Assembly (NCBI RefSeq): GCF_017916425.1
Contig: NZ_JAFMSX010000002.1
Span: 242,413 to 306,412, forward strand
Direction of reading: 5' to 3'
DNA length: 64,000 nt
Source: Nocardioides sp. SYSU D00065
Lineage (GTDB): Bacteria > Actinomycetota > Actinomycetes > Propionibacteriales > Nocardioidaceae
Shown here: positions 53,868-63,201 of the stretch, one piece after another
Numbering within the stretch: the stretch's first letter is position 1
How the letters are laid out: each line of letters starts with the position of its first letter
Position numbers and translations under genes: made by a program
The notes under the pieces: generated by a model
What the model saw: only the letters and a program-made list of their open reading frames with translations
What the model was told of the DNA's origin: nothing
The model's database searches: none

Positions 53868-54653
53868 GTGGCCATGTCGACGTCCTCGCGCGCCCTCGCG
53901 CCCATCGGGGTCGCGGGCAACCTGTTCGCCTTCGCCCTCGACGTGGGGCGCGGATTGTTCCGGCGGCCCTTCCAGCTGCGCGAGTTCATCCAGCAGGCCT
54001 GGTTCATCGCCTCGGTGACCATCGTCCCCACGGCCCTGGTCGCCATCCCGTTCGGTGCCGTCATCGCGCTGCAGGTCGGCGGGCTGATCAAGCAGTTCGG
54101 TGCGCAGTCCTTCACCGGCTCGGCCTCGGTGCTGGCCGTGGTCCAGCAGGCCGCGCCGATCGGCACCGCCCTGCTGATCGCCGGCGCCGGCGGCTCCGCC
54201 ATCGCCGCCGACCTCGGCGCGCGGAAGATCCGCGAGGAGCTGGACGCGATGATGGTGCTGGGCATCGACCCCATCCAGCGCCTCGTCGTCCCGCGGGTGC
54301 TCGCCTGCATGCTCGTGGCGTTCTTCCTCAACGGCATGGTCAGCGTCGTGGGCGTGGCCGGTGGCTACGTCTTCAACGTCATCCTGCAGGACGGCACTCC
54401 GGGCGCCTACCTCGCCAGCTTCACCGCCCTCGCCCAGCTCCCCGACCTGTGGATCGGCCTGATCAAGGCGCTCGTCTTCGGCCTGATCGCCGCGATCGTC
54501 GCGTCCTACAAGGGCATGAACGCCAAGGGCGGCCCCAAGGGCGTCGGCGACGCGGTCAACGAGTCCGTGGTCATCACGTTCCTGCTGCTCTTCGTGGCCA
54601 ACTTCGTCCTGAGCATGATCTACCTGCAGGTCGTGCCCCCCAGGGGCGGATGA
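53868..54653 (+). CDS. YrbE/MlaE-family Mce permease A, 261 aa
   Basis: Integral membrane half of the Mce importer, five to six helices. AQQ-like N-terminal amphipathic stretch FRRPFQLREFIQQAWFIASVTIVP, then the conserved core GTALLIAGAGGSAIAADLGARKIREELDAMMVLGIDPIQ, containing the EELDA coupling helix that contacts the ATPase. It begins with GTG six bases after the ATPase stop and overlaps the next gene by ATGA. Confidence 0.93.
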   Translation: MAMSTSSRALAPIGVAGNLFAFALDVGRGLFRRPFQLREFIQQAWFIASVTIVPTALVAIPFGAVIALQVGGLIKQFGAQSFTGSASVLAVVQQAAPIGTALLIAGAGGSAIAADLGARKIREELDAMMVLGIDPIQRLVVPRVLACMLVAFFLNGMVSVVGVAGGYVFNVILQDGTPGAYLASFTALAQLPDLWIGLIKALVFGLIAAIVASYKGMNAKGGPKGVGDAVNESVVITFLLLFVANFVLSMIYLQVVPPRGG

Positions 54654-55492
54654 CGATGTCCTCGAAGTGGGCCCTCAGGGACGTCTACGCCAAGCCCCTC
54701 GCCTCCCTGGACGACCTCGGAGGCCAGCTGGCCTTCCACCTCGCCGTGCTCAGGGCGGTGCCCCGCGCGGTGACCCGCTACCCCCGCGAGATCATGCGGA
54801 TCCTCGCCGAGGTCACCTTGGGCTCGGGCGCGCTGGCGGTGATCGGCGGGACCGTCGGGGTCATCGTCGGCATGACGTTCTTCACCGGGGCGCAGGTCGG
54901 CCTGTCCGGCTACGCCGCGCTCGACCAGCTCGGGACCGCCGCGTTCTCGGGCTTCGTCTCGGCCTACTTCAACACCCGTGAGATCGCGCCCCTGGTGGCC
55001 GGGATCGCGCTCGCAGCCACCGTGGGCTGCGGGTTCACCGCCCAGCTCGGCGCGATGCGGATCTCCGAGGAGGTCGACGCGCTCGAGGTGATGGCGATCC
55101 CGTCGATGCACTTCCTGGTCGCGACGCGGGTGGTCGGCGGGCTCGTCGCGATCATCCCGCTGTACGTCGTCGGCCTGCTGTCGTCGTACTTCGCCAGCCG
55201 GCTCGTGGTGACGCAGATCTACGGCCAGTCGCCGGGCACCTACGACCACTACTTCAACGCCTTCCTGCCTCCGGGCGACGTCCTGTGGTCCTTCGGCAAG
55301 GTGCTCGTGTTCGCCGTGACGGTGATCCTCATCCACTGCTACCACGGCTACCACGCCTCCGGCGGACCCGCCGGGGTGGGCGTCGCCGTCGGTCGCGCGG
55401 TGCGCACGAGCATCGTGGCCATCAACGTGCTCGACCTGCTCCTGTCCATGGCCATCTGGGGCGCGGCCACGACCGTCCGGCTGGCGGGGTGA
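54650..55492 (+). CDS. YrbE/MlaE-family Mce permease B, 280 aa
   Basis: Second permease subunit. It has the core block CGFTAQLGAMRISEEVDALEVMAIPSMHFLVATRV, with the EEVDALE coupling helix, and ends with GPAGVGVAVGRAVRTSIVAINVLDLLLSMA as in mycobacterial YrbEB proteins. The pair with permease A forms the heterodimeric channel base under the Mce hexamer. ATG 54650 gives MTMSSKW; the internal ATG at 54656 is a possible alternative. Confidence 0.93.
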   Translation: MTMSSKWALRDVYAKPLASLDDLGGQLAFHLAVLRAVPRAVTRYPREIMRILAEVTLGSGALAVIGGTVGVIVGMTFFTGAQVGLSGYAALDQLGTAAFSGFVSAYFNTREIAPLVAGIALAATVGCGFTAQLGAMRISEEVDALEVMAIPSMHFLVATRVVGGLVAIIPLYVVGLLSSYFASRLVVTQIYGQSPGTYDHYFNAFLPPGDVLWSFGKVLVFAVTVILIHCYHGYHASGGPAGVGVAVGRAVRTSIVAINVLDLLLSMAIWGAATTVRLAG

Positions 55493-55496
55493 TCGG

Positions 55497-56774
55497 GTGC
55501 TGAGGACCAGGTCCCTGGGCGTGTTGTTCCTCGCCCTCATGCTGGCGGCGGTGTGGGTGACGTACGGCGTGTTCACCCAGAAGTTCTCCGACTACGACGA
55601 GGTGACCGTCCACGCCTCCCGCATCGGCCTCCAGCTACCGCACCGCGCGGACGTCAAGATCAGGGGCGTCATCGTCGGCGAGGTGCTGGGCTTCGATCCC
55701 ACCGCCGAGGGCGCCGACATCACCCTCGGCCTCTACCAGGACCGCACGGCACAGATCCCTGCCGACGTCACCGCCTCGATCCTGCCCAAGACGCTGTTCG
55801 GCGAGAAGTTCGTCTCCTTGATCGTGCCCGGCGACACGTCCTCGGCCCGGCCGCTGGCCGACGGCGACGTCATCGAGCGGACCGACCTGTCCATCGAGGT
55901 CGAGCAGGTGCTCAGCGACCTCTACCCACTGCTGCGCGCCGTCCAGCCCGCAGACCTCAACACCACCCTCAACGCGATCGCCACCGCGCTCGAGGGCCGC
56001 GGGGAGCAGCTCGGCGCGAGCCTGGAGACGCTCGACGGCTACCTGACCCGCTTCAACCCCGAGCTGCCCGGCCTGATCGAGGACCTGCGGCTGACCGCCG
56101 AGGTCTCCGACACCTACGCCGACGTGCTGCCGGAGGTCGCCACGATCCTGCGCAACACGATCACGACCACCTCCACGCTGGAGGACCGCGAGGACAGGCT
56201 GCAGGCGCTGTTCAACGACGTCTCGAGGTTCGCAGCCGTGGCGGAGCGCTTCTCCCGGGCCAACGGCGACAACCTCGTGCACCTCGCCGAGCTCGGCGCG
56301 ACCCAGCTCGAGGTGTTCGCCCGCTACGCCCCCGGGTATCCCTGCCTGCTCGGCGGCATCGTGGGCGCCGGCAAGCTCCAGGGCGAGGCGTTCCGCGGCT
56401 TCACCCTCCACATCGTCCTCGAGACACTGCCCAACCAGCCGCGTGCCTACGGGCCGCAGGACGCCCCTGTCTACGGCGACAAGAGCGGCTACTCCTGCGG
56501 GCAGCTGCCCGACCCGCCGTGGTCGCAGAGCAACCCGGTCACCAGCCAGCCGGATTTCGTCGACGGCATCGACGAGCCGACCGGCAAGGGCACGAGCCGG
56601 GTCGGGCCGGGGTGGTCCGGAACCGCGGCGGGCTACGCCGGCGGTCGGGACGAGAGCGCCCTGCTCAAGGCGCTGCTCGCGCCCGGCCTGGGGATGGGCC
56701 CGGACGACGTGCCGGACCTCGGTGTGCTGCTGGTGGGGCCGATGGCACGCGGAGCGGAGGTGTCGCTGCGATGA
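55497..56774 (+). CDS. Mce family protein, MceA position, 425 aa
   Basis: First of six MCE-domain subunits that form the periplasm-spanning lipid tunnel. One N-terminal anchor helix (about residues 7-24) is followed by the MCE/MlaD beta-barrel (about 36-115, VTVHASRIGLQLPHRADVKIRG ... ITLGLYQD), a long helical needle region to about 290, and a Cys-containing C-terminal domain (YPCLLGG, YSCGQLPDPPW). GTG 55497 lies four bases after the permease stop. Its substrate specificity cannot be told from sequence; mycobacterial homologues take up fatty acids, mycolates or sterols. Confidence 0.9.
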   Translation: MLRTRSLGVLFLALMLAAVWVTYGVFTQKFSDYDEVTVHASRIGLQLPHRADVKIRGVIVGEVLGFDPTAEGADITLGLYQDRTAQIPADVTASILPKTLFGEKFVSLIVPGDTSSARPLADGDVIERTDLSIEVEQVLSDLYPLLRAVQPADLNTTLNAIATALEGRGEQLGASLETLDGYLTRFNPELPGLIEDLRLTAEVSDTYADVLPEVATILRNTITTTSTLEDREDRLQALFNDVSRFAAVAERFSRANGDNLVHLAELGATQLEVFARYAPGYPCLLGGIVGAGKLQGEAFRGFTLHIVLETLPNQPRAYGPQDAPVYGDKSGYSCGQLPDPPWSQSNPVTSQPDFVDGIDEPTGKGTSRVGPGWSGTAAGYAGGRDESALLKALLAPGLGMGPDDVPDLGVLLVGPMARGAEVSLR

Positions 56775-57808
56775 GCCGGCTCCTCGACGCCAGAACCTCC
56801 GTCGACCTGGTCAAGCTCCTGGTCTTCGTCGTGGTCACCTCCCTGGCCACGGCGGTGCTGGTGGTGACCATCGGCAACCTCGGGTTCGGCGACTCGCGGA
56901 AGTACCGCGCCGAGTTCACCGACGCGACCGGCGTCACCAAGGGCGACGACATCCGCGTGGCCGGCGTACGCGTCGGCACCGTCGACGACGTCGAGATCGT
57001 CGACCGCACGCGCGCGCTCGTCACCTTCTCCGTCGACGAGGGCACGTCGGTCAACGGCGGCACGCACGCCTCGATCCGCTACCGCAACCTCGTGGGCCAG
57101 CGCTACATCTCCCTGACCCAGGAGGTCGGTGCCACCGAGCGGCTCCCGGAGGGCACCACCATCCCGGTCTCGCGGACCCGGCCTGCGCTCGACCTGACGG
57201 TGCTCTTCAACGGCTTCAAGCCGCTCTTCCAGGCGTTGTCGCCGGAGGACGTCAACAAGCTCTCCTACGAGCTGGTGCAGGTCTTCCAAGGCGAGGGCGG
57301 CACGCTCGAGGGCCTGCTGGCCCACACCGCGTCGGTCACCTCGACGCTGGCCGACCGCGACCAGGTGATCGGCGACCTGATCGACAACCTCTCCGTCGTC
57401 CTCGACCACGTCGCCGACCGCGACGAGCAGCTGACCCGGCTCATCGACTCCTTCCGCACGCTCGTCGGTGGCCTGAAGCGGGACCGCAACGCGATCCTCG
57501 ACTCGCTGGAGGACGTCTCGGCCCTGTCCGTCGAGACCGCCTCGTTGATCGACGGGATCCGCGAGCCGTTCGTCCGGGACATCGAGGAGCTGCGTGCCGT
57601 GGCCGCCAATCTCGACAGGAACAAGGCCGAGCTGGACCGGGCCATCCAGGTGCTGCCGATCAAGCTCAACAAGATCGGGCGCACCGCGATCTACGGCTCG
57701 TTCTTCAACTTCTACCTCTGCGAGTTCCAGGGTCGGGTCAACCTGCCCGGCGACGTCTCGCTGCCGGTGAAGTACCACACCGGATCGGACAGGTGTGACC
57801 TGGGATGA
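56771..57808 (+). CDS. Mce family protein, MceB position, 345 aa
   Basis: Anchor helix at about residues 14-33 (LLVFVVVTSLATAVLVVTIGNL), MCE domain at 41-118 (YRAEFTDATGVTKGDDIRVAGVRVGTVDDV), then heptad-like helices up to about 315. The short C-terminus holds two Cys (FYLCEFQGRV and SDRCDLG) that may form a disulfide. It starts inside the MceA stop (ATGA). Confidence 0.9.
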   Translation: MSRLLDARTSVDLVKLLVFVVVTSLATAVLVVTIGNLGFGDSRKYRAEFTDATGVTKGDDIRVAGVRVGTVDDVEIVDRTRALVTFSVDEGTSVNGGTHASIRYRNLVGQRYISLTQEVGATERLPEGTTIPVSRTRPALDLTVLFNGFKPLFQALSPEDVNKLSYELVQVFQGEGGTLEGLLAHTASVTSTLADRDQVIGDLIDNLSVVLDHVADRDEQLTRLIDSFRTLVGGLKRDRNAILDSLEDVSALSVETASLIDGIREPFVRDIEELRAVAANLDRNKAELDRAIQVLPIKLNKIGRTAIYGSFFNFYLCEFQGRVNLPGDVSLPVKYHTGSDRCDLG

Positions 57809-58767
57809 AGCCCTTCCGCGAGCGCAACCCCGTCGTCGTCGGCGCCGTCAGCCTGGTCGTCCTGGCGGTGCTGCTGGTCGCCGCGCTGCGCGCCGACGAC
57901 CTGCCGGTGATCGGGGGCGGCGACACCTACCACGCGATGTTCACCGAGGCCGGCGGACTGAAGGTCGACGACGAGGTCCGCATCGCCGGGGTGCGAGTGG
58001 GCCAGGTGGACGAGATCGAGCTCGACGGCGACCAGGTCAAGGTGAGCTTCAAGGTCGATGACACGGCCGCCTTCGGCGCCGAGACCCGCGCGGCGATCAA
58101 GGTGAAGACGATCCTCGGCTCGATGTTCCTCGCGCTGGAGCCCGCGGGCGGAGGGCGGCTCGACGAGGGCGCCACCATCCCTGCCGACCGGACCTCCTCG
58201 CCCTACGACGTGGTCGAGGCGTTCGAGGGGCTCGCCTCGACCACGGAGCAGATCGACACCGACCAGCTCGCCGAGTCGCTCACGACGCTCGCCGACCTGA
58301 CCCGCAACACCCCCGACGAGTTCCGCGGCGCGCTGACCGGGCTGAGCCGGCTCTCGGCCAACATCGCCGCCAAGGACGAGCAGCTCAACACCCTGCTGGT
58401 GAACCTCGAGCGGGTCTCGAAGGTCCTCGACGCGCGCGACGAGGACATCATCGAGCTGATGGAGGACAGCGACGTCCTCTTCCGGGCGTTGGTCGCGCGG
58501 CGTGAGGCGGTGCACGACCTGCTCGTGTCCAGCAGCCGGCTCTCCAAGGAGCTGACCGCGCTGGTCCGCCAGTCGCGTGCCGACCTGAAGCCCGCCCTCG
58601 CGCACCTCGAGAACGTGGTGGCGGTGCTCAACAAGAACGAGGACAACCTCGACAGCAGCCTGCGGCTGATGGCGCCGTTCTACCGGGTCTTCGCCAACAC
58701 GCTCGGCACCGGGCCGTGGTTCGACACGTGGATCGCCAACTTCCCTCCCGTCCCGCAGGTGGGCTGA
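57805..58767 (+). CDS. Mce family protein, MceC position, 320 aa
   Basis: Shortest of the six. Anchor helix at about residues 10-28, MCE domain with YHAMFTEAGGLKVDDEVRIAGVRVGQVDEIEL, and SMFLALEPAGGG closing the barrel. The helical region (about 120-300) is rich in Leu/Val heptads. It lacks the long C-terminal extension found in mycobacterial MceC. Four-base overlap with MceB. Confidence 0.9.
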   Translation: MKPFRERNPVVVGAVSLVVLAVLLVAALRADDLPVIGGGDTYHAMFTEAGGLKVDDEVRIAGVRVGQVDEIELDGDQVKVSFKVDDTAAFGAETRAAIKVKTILGSMFLALEPAGGGRLDEGATIPADRTSSPYDVVEAFEGLASTTEQIDTDQLAESLTTLADLTRNTPDEFRGALTGLSRLSANIAAKDEQLNTLLVNLERVSKVLDARDEDIIELMEDSDVLFRALVARREAVHDLLVSSSRLSKELTALVRQSRADLKPALAHLENVVAVLNKNEDNLDSSLRLMAPFYRVFANTLGTGPWFDTWIANFPPVPQVG

Positions 58768-58770
58768 GCC

Positions 58771-59913
58771 ATGGACCTCGTCAGGCGACTCCTCGTCCCC
58801 CTCGTCGTGCTCGGCTTCGTCGTCGCAGCCGCCGTCACCGTCCTCGGCGGCGATCCCGGCCGCAGCGTCGTGGCCCGCTTCCCGCGCACCGTGTCGGTCT
58901 ACGAGGGCAGCGACGTGCGCGTCCTCGGCGTGCCGGTGGGCACGGTCACCCGCGTCGAGCCCACCGGCACCGACGTGGCGGTCACGATGACGTACGACAG
59001 CGAGGTGCGGCTGCCGGCCGACGCACGCGCGGTGATCATCGCCCCGTCGGTGGTCGGCGATCGCTACGTCCAGCTCACGCCGGCCTACGACGGGAGCGGG
59101 GAGGTGCTGCCCGACGGCGCCGAGCTCGACGTGGACCGGACCGCCGAACCGCTCGAGCTGGACCAGATCTACGACAGCCTGGACCGCCTCAACGTGGCAC
59201 TCGGTCCGCGCGGCGCCAACCGGGGTGGCGCGCTGTCCGACCTGTTGTCGGTGACAGCGGACAACTTCGGCGGCCAGGGCACGACCTTCCGTCAGACGAT
59301 CGCGGACTTCTCGCGGCTCAGCGAGACCCTCGCGGGCAACAAGGAGGAGCTGTTCGGCTCCGTGGAGGCGCTGGAGGGCTTTCTGCAGACCCTGGCCGAG
59401 AACGACCAGACGGTGCGCCAGTTCAACCAGTCCCTCGCCGACGTCTCGACGATGCTCGAGGGCGAGCGCGAGGAGCTGGTCGCGGCCACGCGCAACCTGT
59501 CGGTGGCCCTGACGGCGGTGAAGGGCTTCGTGGAGGAGAACAAGGACTCGCTCAGCCGCAACATCACGGGCATCAACCGGGTGGCCAAGGTGCTGGTGCG
59601 CCAGCGCGCCGCGCTCGACGAGATCCTGCACGTGGCCCCGGCGACGCTCAACAACCTGGCGATGACGTACAACCCGCAGGCCGGCACCCTCGACACCCGG
59701 TCCAACTTCGGCGAGTCGGTCAACCAGCTCGAGTTCGACCCCGCCGCGATGCTCTGCGGCTTCGTGTCGCAGGTCGAGCGCTCCGGTCAGGCGTGCAGCA
59801 CGATCACCCGGCTCCTCGACCGGCCGCGTCCCGGTGCGCTGCAGCGCGACGTGCTCCCCGCGCAGGACGTCTTCGACCCCACCCTCGGCGGACTCGTGGA
59901 GGTGGAGCGATGA
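58771..59913 (+). CDS. Mce family protein, MceD position, 380 aa
   Basis: Anchor helix at about residues 7-26, MCE domain with VYEGSDVRVLGVPVGTVTRVEPTGTDVAVTM, ending VVGDRYVQLTPAYDG. The helical needle runs to about 285; the C-terminus carries two Cys (MLCGFVSQVERSGQACSTI) in a pattern common to MceD. ATG 58771 follows the MceC stop by three bases. Confidence 0.9.
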   Translation: MDLVRRLLVPLVVLGFVVAAAVTVLGGDPGRSVVARFPRTVSVYEGSDVRVLGVPVGTVTRVEPTGTDVAVTMTYDSEVRLPADARAVIIAPSVVGDRYVQLTPAYDGSGEVLPDGAELDVDRTAEPLELDQIYDSLDRLNVALGPRGANRGGALSDLLSVTADNFGGQGTTFRQTIADFSRLSETLAGNKEELFGSVEALEGFLQTLAENDQTVRQFNQSLADVSTMLEGEREELVAATRNLSVALTAVKGFVEENKDSLSRNITGINRVAKVLVRQRAALDEILHVAPATLNNLAMTYNPQAGTLDTRSNFGESVNQLEFDPAAMLCGFVSQVERSGQACSTITRLLDRPRPGALQRDVLPAQDVFDPTLGGLVEVER

Positions 59914-61355
59914 CGCGGGTGAAGGTCCTCGTGCTGGCCGTGTGGGCGGCGATGTGGCTCTCGGCGTGCGACGCGAGCGTGTACTCCCTGCCGCTGCCCG
60001 GCGGTCCCGACGTCGGCGAGGACCCGATCACGGTGAAGGTCGAGTTCGCCGACGTCCTCGACCTGGTGCCGCAGTCCACCGTCAAGGTCAACGACGTCAA
60101 CGTCGGCAAGGTGACCGCGATCGACCTGCAGGGCTACCAGGCCCTGGTGACGCTCGAGCTGCGCCGCGACGTCGACCTGCCGGGCAACGCGGTGGCCGAG
60201 CTGCGGCAGACCAGCCTGCTCGGCGAGAAGTTCGTGGAGCTGCGCGCACCGGAGGAGGGTGCGGTCGCCGACCGGCTCGAGGACGGCGAGGTGATCCCGA
60301 TCGAGCGCGCCGGTCGCAACCCCGAGGTCGAGGAGGTGCTCGGCGCGCTGAGCCTGCTCCTCAACGGCGGTGGCGTGGCCCAGCTCAAGACCATCACCCA
60401 GGAGCTCAACTCGGCCCTCGAGGGCCGCGAGGACTCCGCGAGGTCGGTGCTGCGCAACCTGCGCGGGCTCACCGGGCAGCTGGACGAGAACAAGGCCGAC
60501 ATCGTCGCCGCGATCGAGTCGCTCAACCGGCTGGCCATCGCGGCCGAGAAGCAGCTCCCGACCATCGACCGGGCACTGGAGGAGCTGCCCAGCGCGCTGC
60601 ACTCCATCGACCGCCAGCGCGACGACCTCGTCGAGATGCTCACGGCCCTCGACGAGCTGTCCTCGGTGGCGGTCGACGTGATCGCCCGCTCGAAGGGAGC
60701 CACCATCACCTCCCTCGAGCGGCTCCACCCCGTCTTGTCGCAGCTCGCGGCGTCCGGTGACGACTTCACCAACGCCTTCCACGTGTTCTTGACCTACCCG
60801 TTCGTCGACGAGGTGGTCGGCCGTGACCCGCAGGTGGCGCGCAACCTGCACATGGGCGACTACACGAACCTCTCGATCACCCTCGACGTCGACCTCACCG
60901 CCGTCCCCACCACGATCCCGACGACGCTGCCCACGCAGGCGTGCATCCCGCTCAGCGCGCTGCCCCAGGACGGGCCGCTGCCCGACACCAGCCGCCTGTG
61001 CCAGGACGCCCTCGACGCCATCAACGACTGCCTGGCCGGGCTGCGCCGCGGCGACGTCGCCGCCTGCCTCGGCCTGCCGGGCTCGGTGATCACCGTGGTG
61101 TGCCAGCAGTTCCCGGTCCCCGGCCTGTGCAGCACCACCGGCAACCCGACCCCGCTGCCGACGCCGAGCCTGCCGACCGTCCCGCTGCCGACGCTGCCGA
61201 CCATCACCCTGCCCGGGCTGCCCGGCCTGCCGCGCCCGGCGGCGTACGACGATCCACCCGACCCGGCGCGCGGGCCCACGGTGGGACAGCTCGTCGAGCT
61301 CTACGACCCCGATCTCGTGAGCCTGCTCGTCCCCGGGATGGTGGTGCAGCGATGA
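59910..61355 (+). CDS. Mce family lipoprotein, MceE (LprK-like) position, 481 aa
   Basis: The one lipid-anchored Mce subunit: the signal ends in lipobox LSAC with Cys20, as in mycobacterial MceE/LprK. The MCE domain (about 39-120) contains FADVLDLVPQSTVKVNDVNVGKVTAI and LLGEKFVELRAP. The helical part runs to about 310. A C-terminal region of about 130 residues has six or more Cys, followed by a Pro/Thr/Leu-rich stretch (TPLPTPSLPTVPLPTLPTI) that could span or touch the cell wall. ATG 59910 overlaps the MceD stop. Confidence 0.91.
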   Translation: MTRVKVLVLAVWAAMWLSACDASVYSLPLPGGPDVGEDPITVKVEFADVLDLVPQSTVKVNDVNVGKVTAIDLQGYQALVTLELRRDVDLPGNAVAELRQTSLLGEKFVELRAPEEGAVADRLEDGEVIPIERAGRNPEVEEVLGALSLLLNGGGVAQLKTITQELNSALEGREDSARSVLRNLRGLTGQLDENKADIVAAIESLNRLAIAAEKQLPTIDRALEELPSALHSIDRQRDDLVEMLTALDELSSVAVDVIARSKGATITSLERLHPVLSQLAASGDDFTNAFHVFLTYPFVDEVVGRDPQVARNLHMGDYTNLSITLDVDLTAVPTTIPTTLPTQACIPLSALPQDGPLPDTSRLCQDALDAINDCLAGLRRGDVAACLGLPGSVITVVCQQFPVPGLCSTTGNPTPLPTPSLPTVPLPTLPTITLPGLPGLPRPAAYDDPPDPARGPTVGQLVELYDPDLVSLLVPGMVVQR

Positions 61356-62641
61356 TCACCCGCCGCACCAAGGTCCAGCTCCTCGTCTTCGCGGTCATCA
61401 CGATGGTCGGCGTGAGCTTCGTCGGCGCCCGCTACGCCGGCCTCGACCGGCTCCTCGTCGACCGCAGCTACACCGTGGTGGCGCACTTCGCGGACTCCGG
61501 CGGCGCCTTCGAGGGCGCGGAGGTCTCCTACCGCGGGGTGCGGGTGGGGGAGGTCAGCCAGCTCGTCCTGACCGACGACGGCGTCGACCTCCTGCTCTCC
61601 ATCGACGACGAGTTCGACGACATCCCCGCCGACGCCCACGCGCTGGTCGGCAACCGCTCGGCCGTCGGCGAGCAGTACGTCGAGCTGCAGCCGCAGAGCG
61701 ACGGGGAGCCGTTCCTGCGCGAGGACTCCGAGATCGCCCGGGACCGCACGACGACGCCGATCCAGACCGACACCCTGCTGACGCACCTCGACGAGACGGT
61801 GCGCAGCGTCGACGAGGAGGACCTGCGCACGGTCACCTCGGAGTTCGGACTGGCGTTCAACGGTGCGGGCGAGGACCTGCAGACGATCCTCGACAGCAGC
61901 ACCGAGTTCATCACCGCCGCCGAGCAGAACTTCGACGTCACCGTGGACCTGATCCGCGACAGCAACACGGTGCTCGAGGGACAGATCGACTCCGAGCGTG
62001 CGTTCCGCCGCTTCGCCCGCGACCTGTCGGCGTTCTCCACGACCGTCGCCGGTGCCGACAAGGACCTGCGCCGACTCATCGAGGACGGCTCCCTCGGCGC
62101 CAACGAGCTGCGCGTCTTCCTCGAGGACAACGAGGTCGAGCTCGGCGACCTGATCAACAACCTCGTCACGACCGGGGAGGTCGTCGTCCGGCACCTCGAC
62201 GGCATCGAGCAGCTGCTGGTGATCTATCCCCACGTCGTCGAGGGCGGCTTCACCGTGGTGTCCAAGTCGCCCGGCACGGGACTGTACGACGCGCACTTCG
62301 GGATGGTCCTGACCCCGGAGCCGCACGTGTGCCACGCGGGCTACGAGGACACCGACCGGCGCTCCCCGCTCGACGGCAGCAACCGCCCGATGAAGGAGGA
62401 CGCGGGCTGCACCGCCCCGGCCTCGCAGACCAACGCCCGCGGAGCGCAGAACATCCAGGCGCCGCGCGCAGCTACCGGGTGGGGCCCCGCCGACTTCGCC
62501 TACGACCCGGAGACGGGCACGCTCACCTCGGATCCCGCGGAGGTCAGGCGCCTGGAGCGGGCCGGTAGCGTGGCGCCGCCCACCCTGGGAGAGGAGACGT
62601 GGAAGTGGCTCTACCTCCAGCCCCTGCTGGCGCGCGAGTGA
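61352..62641 (+). CDS. Mce family protein, MceF position, 429 aa
   Basis: Last MCE subunit. Anchor helix at about residues 8-25 (VQLLVFAVITMVGVSFVGARY), MCE domain with VAHFADSGGAFEGAEVSYRGVRVGEVSQLVL and SAVGEQYVELQPQ, then a helical region to about 285. The C-terminal 120 residues have Cys pairs (PHVCHAGYED, DAGCTAPAS) and end in a helix WKWLYLQPLL. The stop overlaps GTG of the next gene. Confidence 0.9.
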   Translation: MITRRTKVQLLVFAVITMVGVSFVGARYAGLDRLLVDRSYTVVAHFADSGGAFEGAEVSYRGVRVGEVSQLVLTDDGVDLLLSIDDEFDDIPADAHALVGNRSAVGEQYVELQPQSDGEPFLREDSEIARDRTTTPIQTDTLLTHLDETVRSVDEEDLRTVTSEFGLAFNGAGEDLQTILDSSTEFITAAEQNFDVTVDLIRDSNTVLEGQIDSERAFRRFARDLSAFSTTVAGADKDLRRLIEDGSLGANELRVFLEDNEVELGDLINNLVTTGEVVVRHLDGIEQLLVIYPHVVEGGFTVVSKSPGTGLYDAHFGMVLTPEPHVCHAGYEDTDRRSPLDGSNRPMKEDAGCTAPASQTNARGAQNIQAPRAATGWGPADFAYDPETGTLTSDPAEVRRLERAGSVAPPTLGEETWKWLYLQPLLARE

Positions 62642-63201
62642 CGCCGCGGGTGCGCTCCGCGACGGCCGTCGCGCTGGTGCTGGTCGTGGTGGCCTGCATC
62701 GCGCTGCTGGTCCGCTCCGCCCTCGCCGACCGCGCCTCGGCCGCCGGTGGGCTCGAGCTGCCCGAGGAGCGCGAGCGGGTGATGAGCCTGACCGACCAGT
62801 TCGTGCGTCGGCTGGGGACCTACAGTCCCGACATGCTCGACGCCTCGGGCCGGATGCCGGCCTACCGCGAGCAGGTGCGCGAGGTGATCACGCCGAAGTT
62901 CGCCGCCGACTTCGACGAGCAGGTCGCCACGGCCGAGCAGCTCGTCGCGCAGGGCGGGATCACCCGCACCGCCGACGTGTTCGCGACCGGGGTGTCCTCG
63001 ATCGACGACGACTCCGCGCGGGTCCTGGTCGCCGGTGCGTTCACGGACAGCTACACCCAGGGCAAGGGGGACGACGCGCGCACGGTCGACCAGGAGCCGC
63101 TGCCGTTCCGGTTCACCGTGGACCTGGTGACGATCGAGGGGGAGTGGCTCGTCGACGACTTCGCGCCGGTGAGCAGCCCCGAGGAGGGGACCGCCCCGTG
63201 A
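62638..63201 (+). CDS. Mce-associated membrane protein, 187 aa
   Basis: Accessory protein of the kind found after mceF in mycobacteria (Mam type). One helix (about residues 8-27, ATAVALVLVVVACIALLVRSAL) anchors an outer domain of about 150 residues with an NTF2-like pattern ending FTVDLVTIEGEWLVDDFAPV. Such proteins are thought to stabilise the Mce complex. GTG 62638 overlaps the mceF stop (GTGA), which is preferred to the GTG at 62599. Confidence 0.82.
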   Translation: MTPRVRSATAVALVLVVVACIALLVRSALADRASAAGGLELPEERERVMSLTDQFVRRLGTYSPDMLDASGRMPAYREQVREVITPKFAADFDEQVATAEQLVAQGGITRTADVFATGVSSIDDDSARVLVAGAFTDSYTQGKGDDARTVDQEPLPFRFTVDLVTIEGEWLVDDFAPVSSPEEGTAP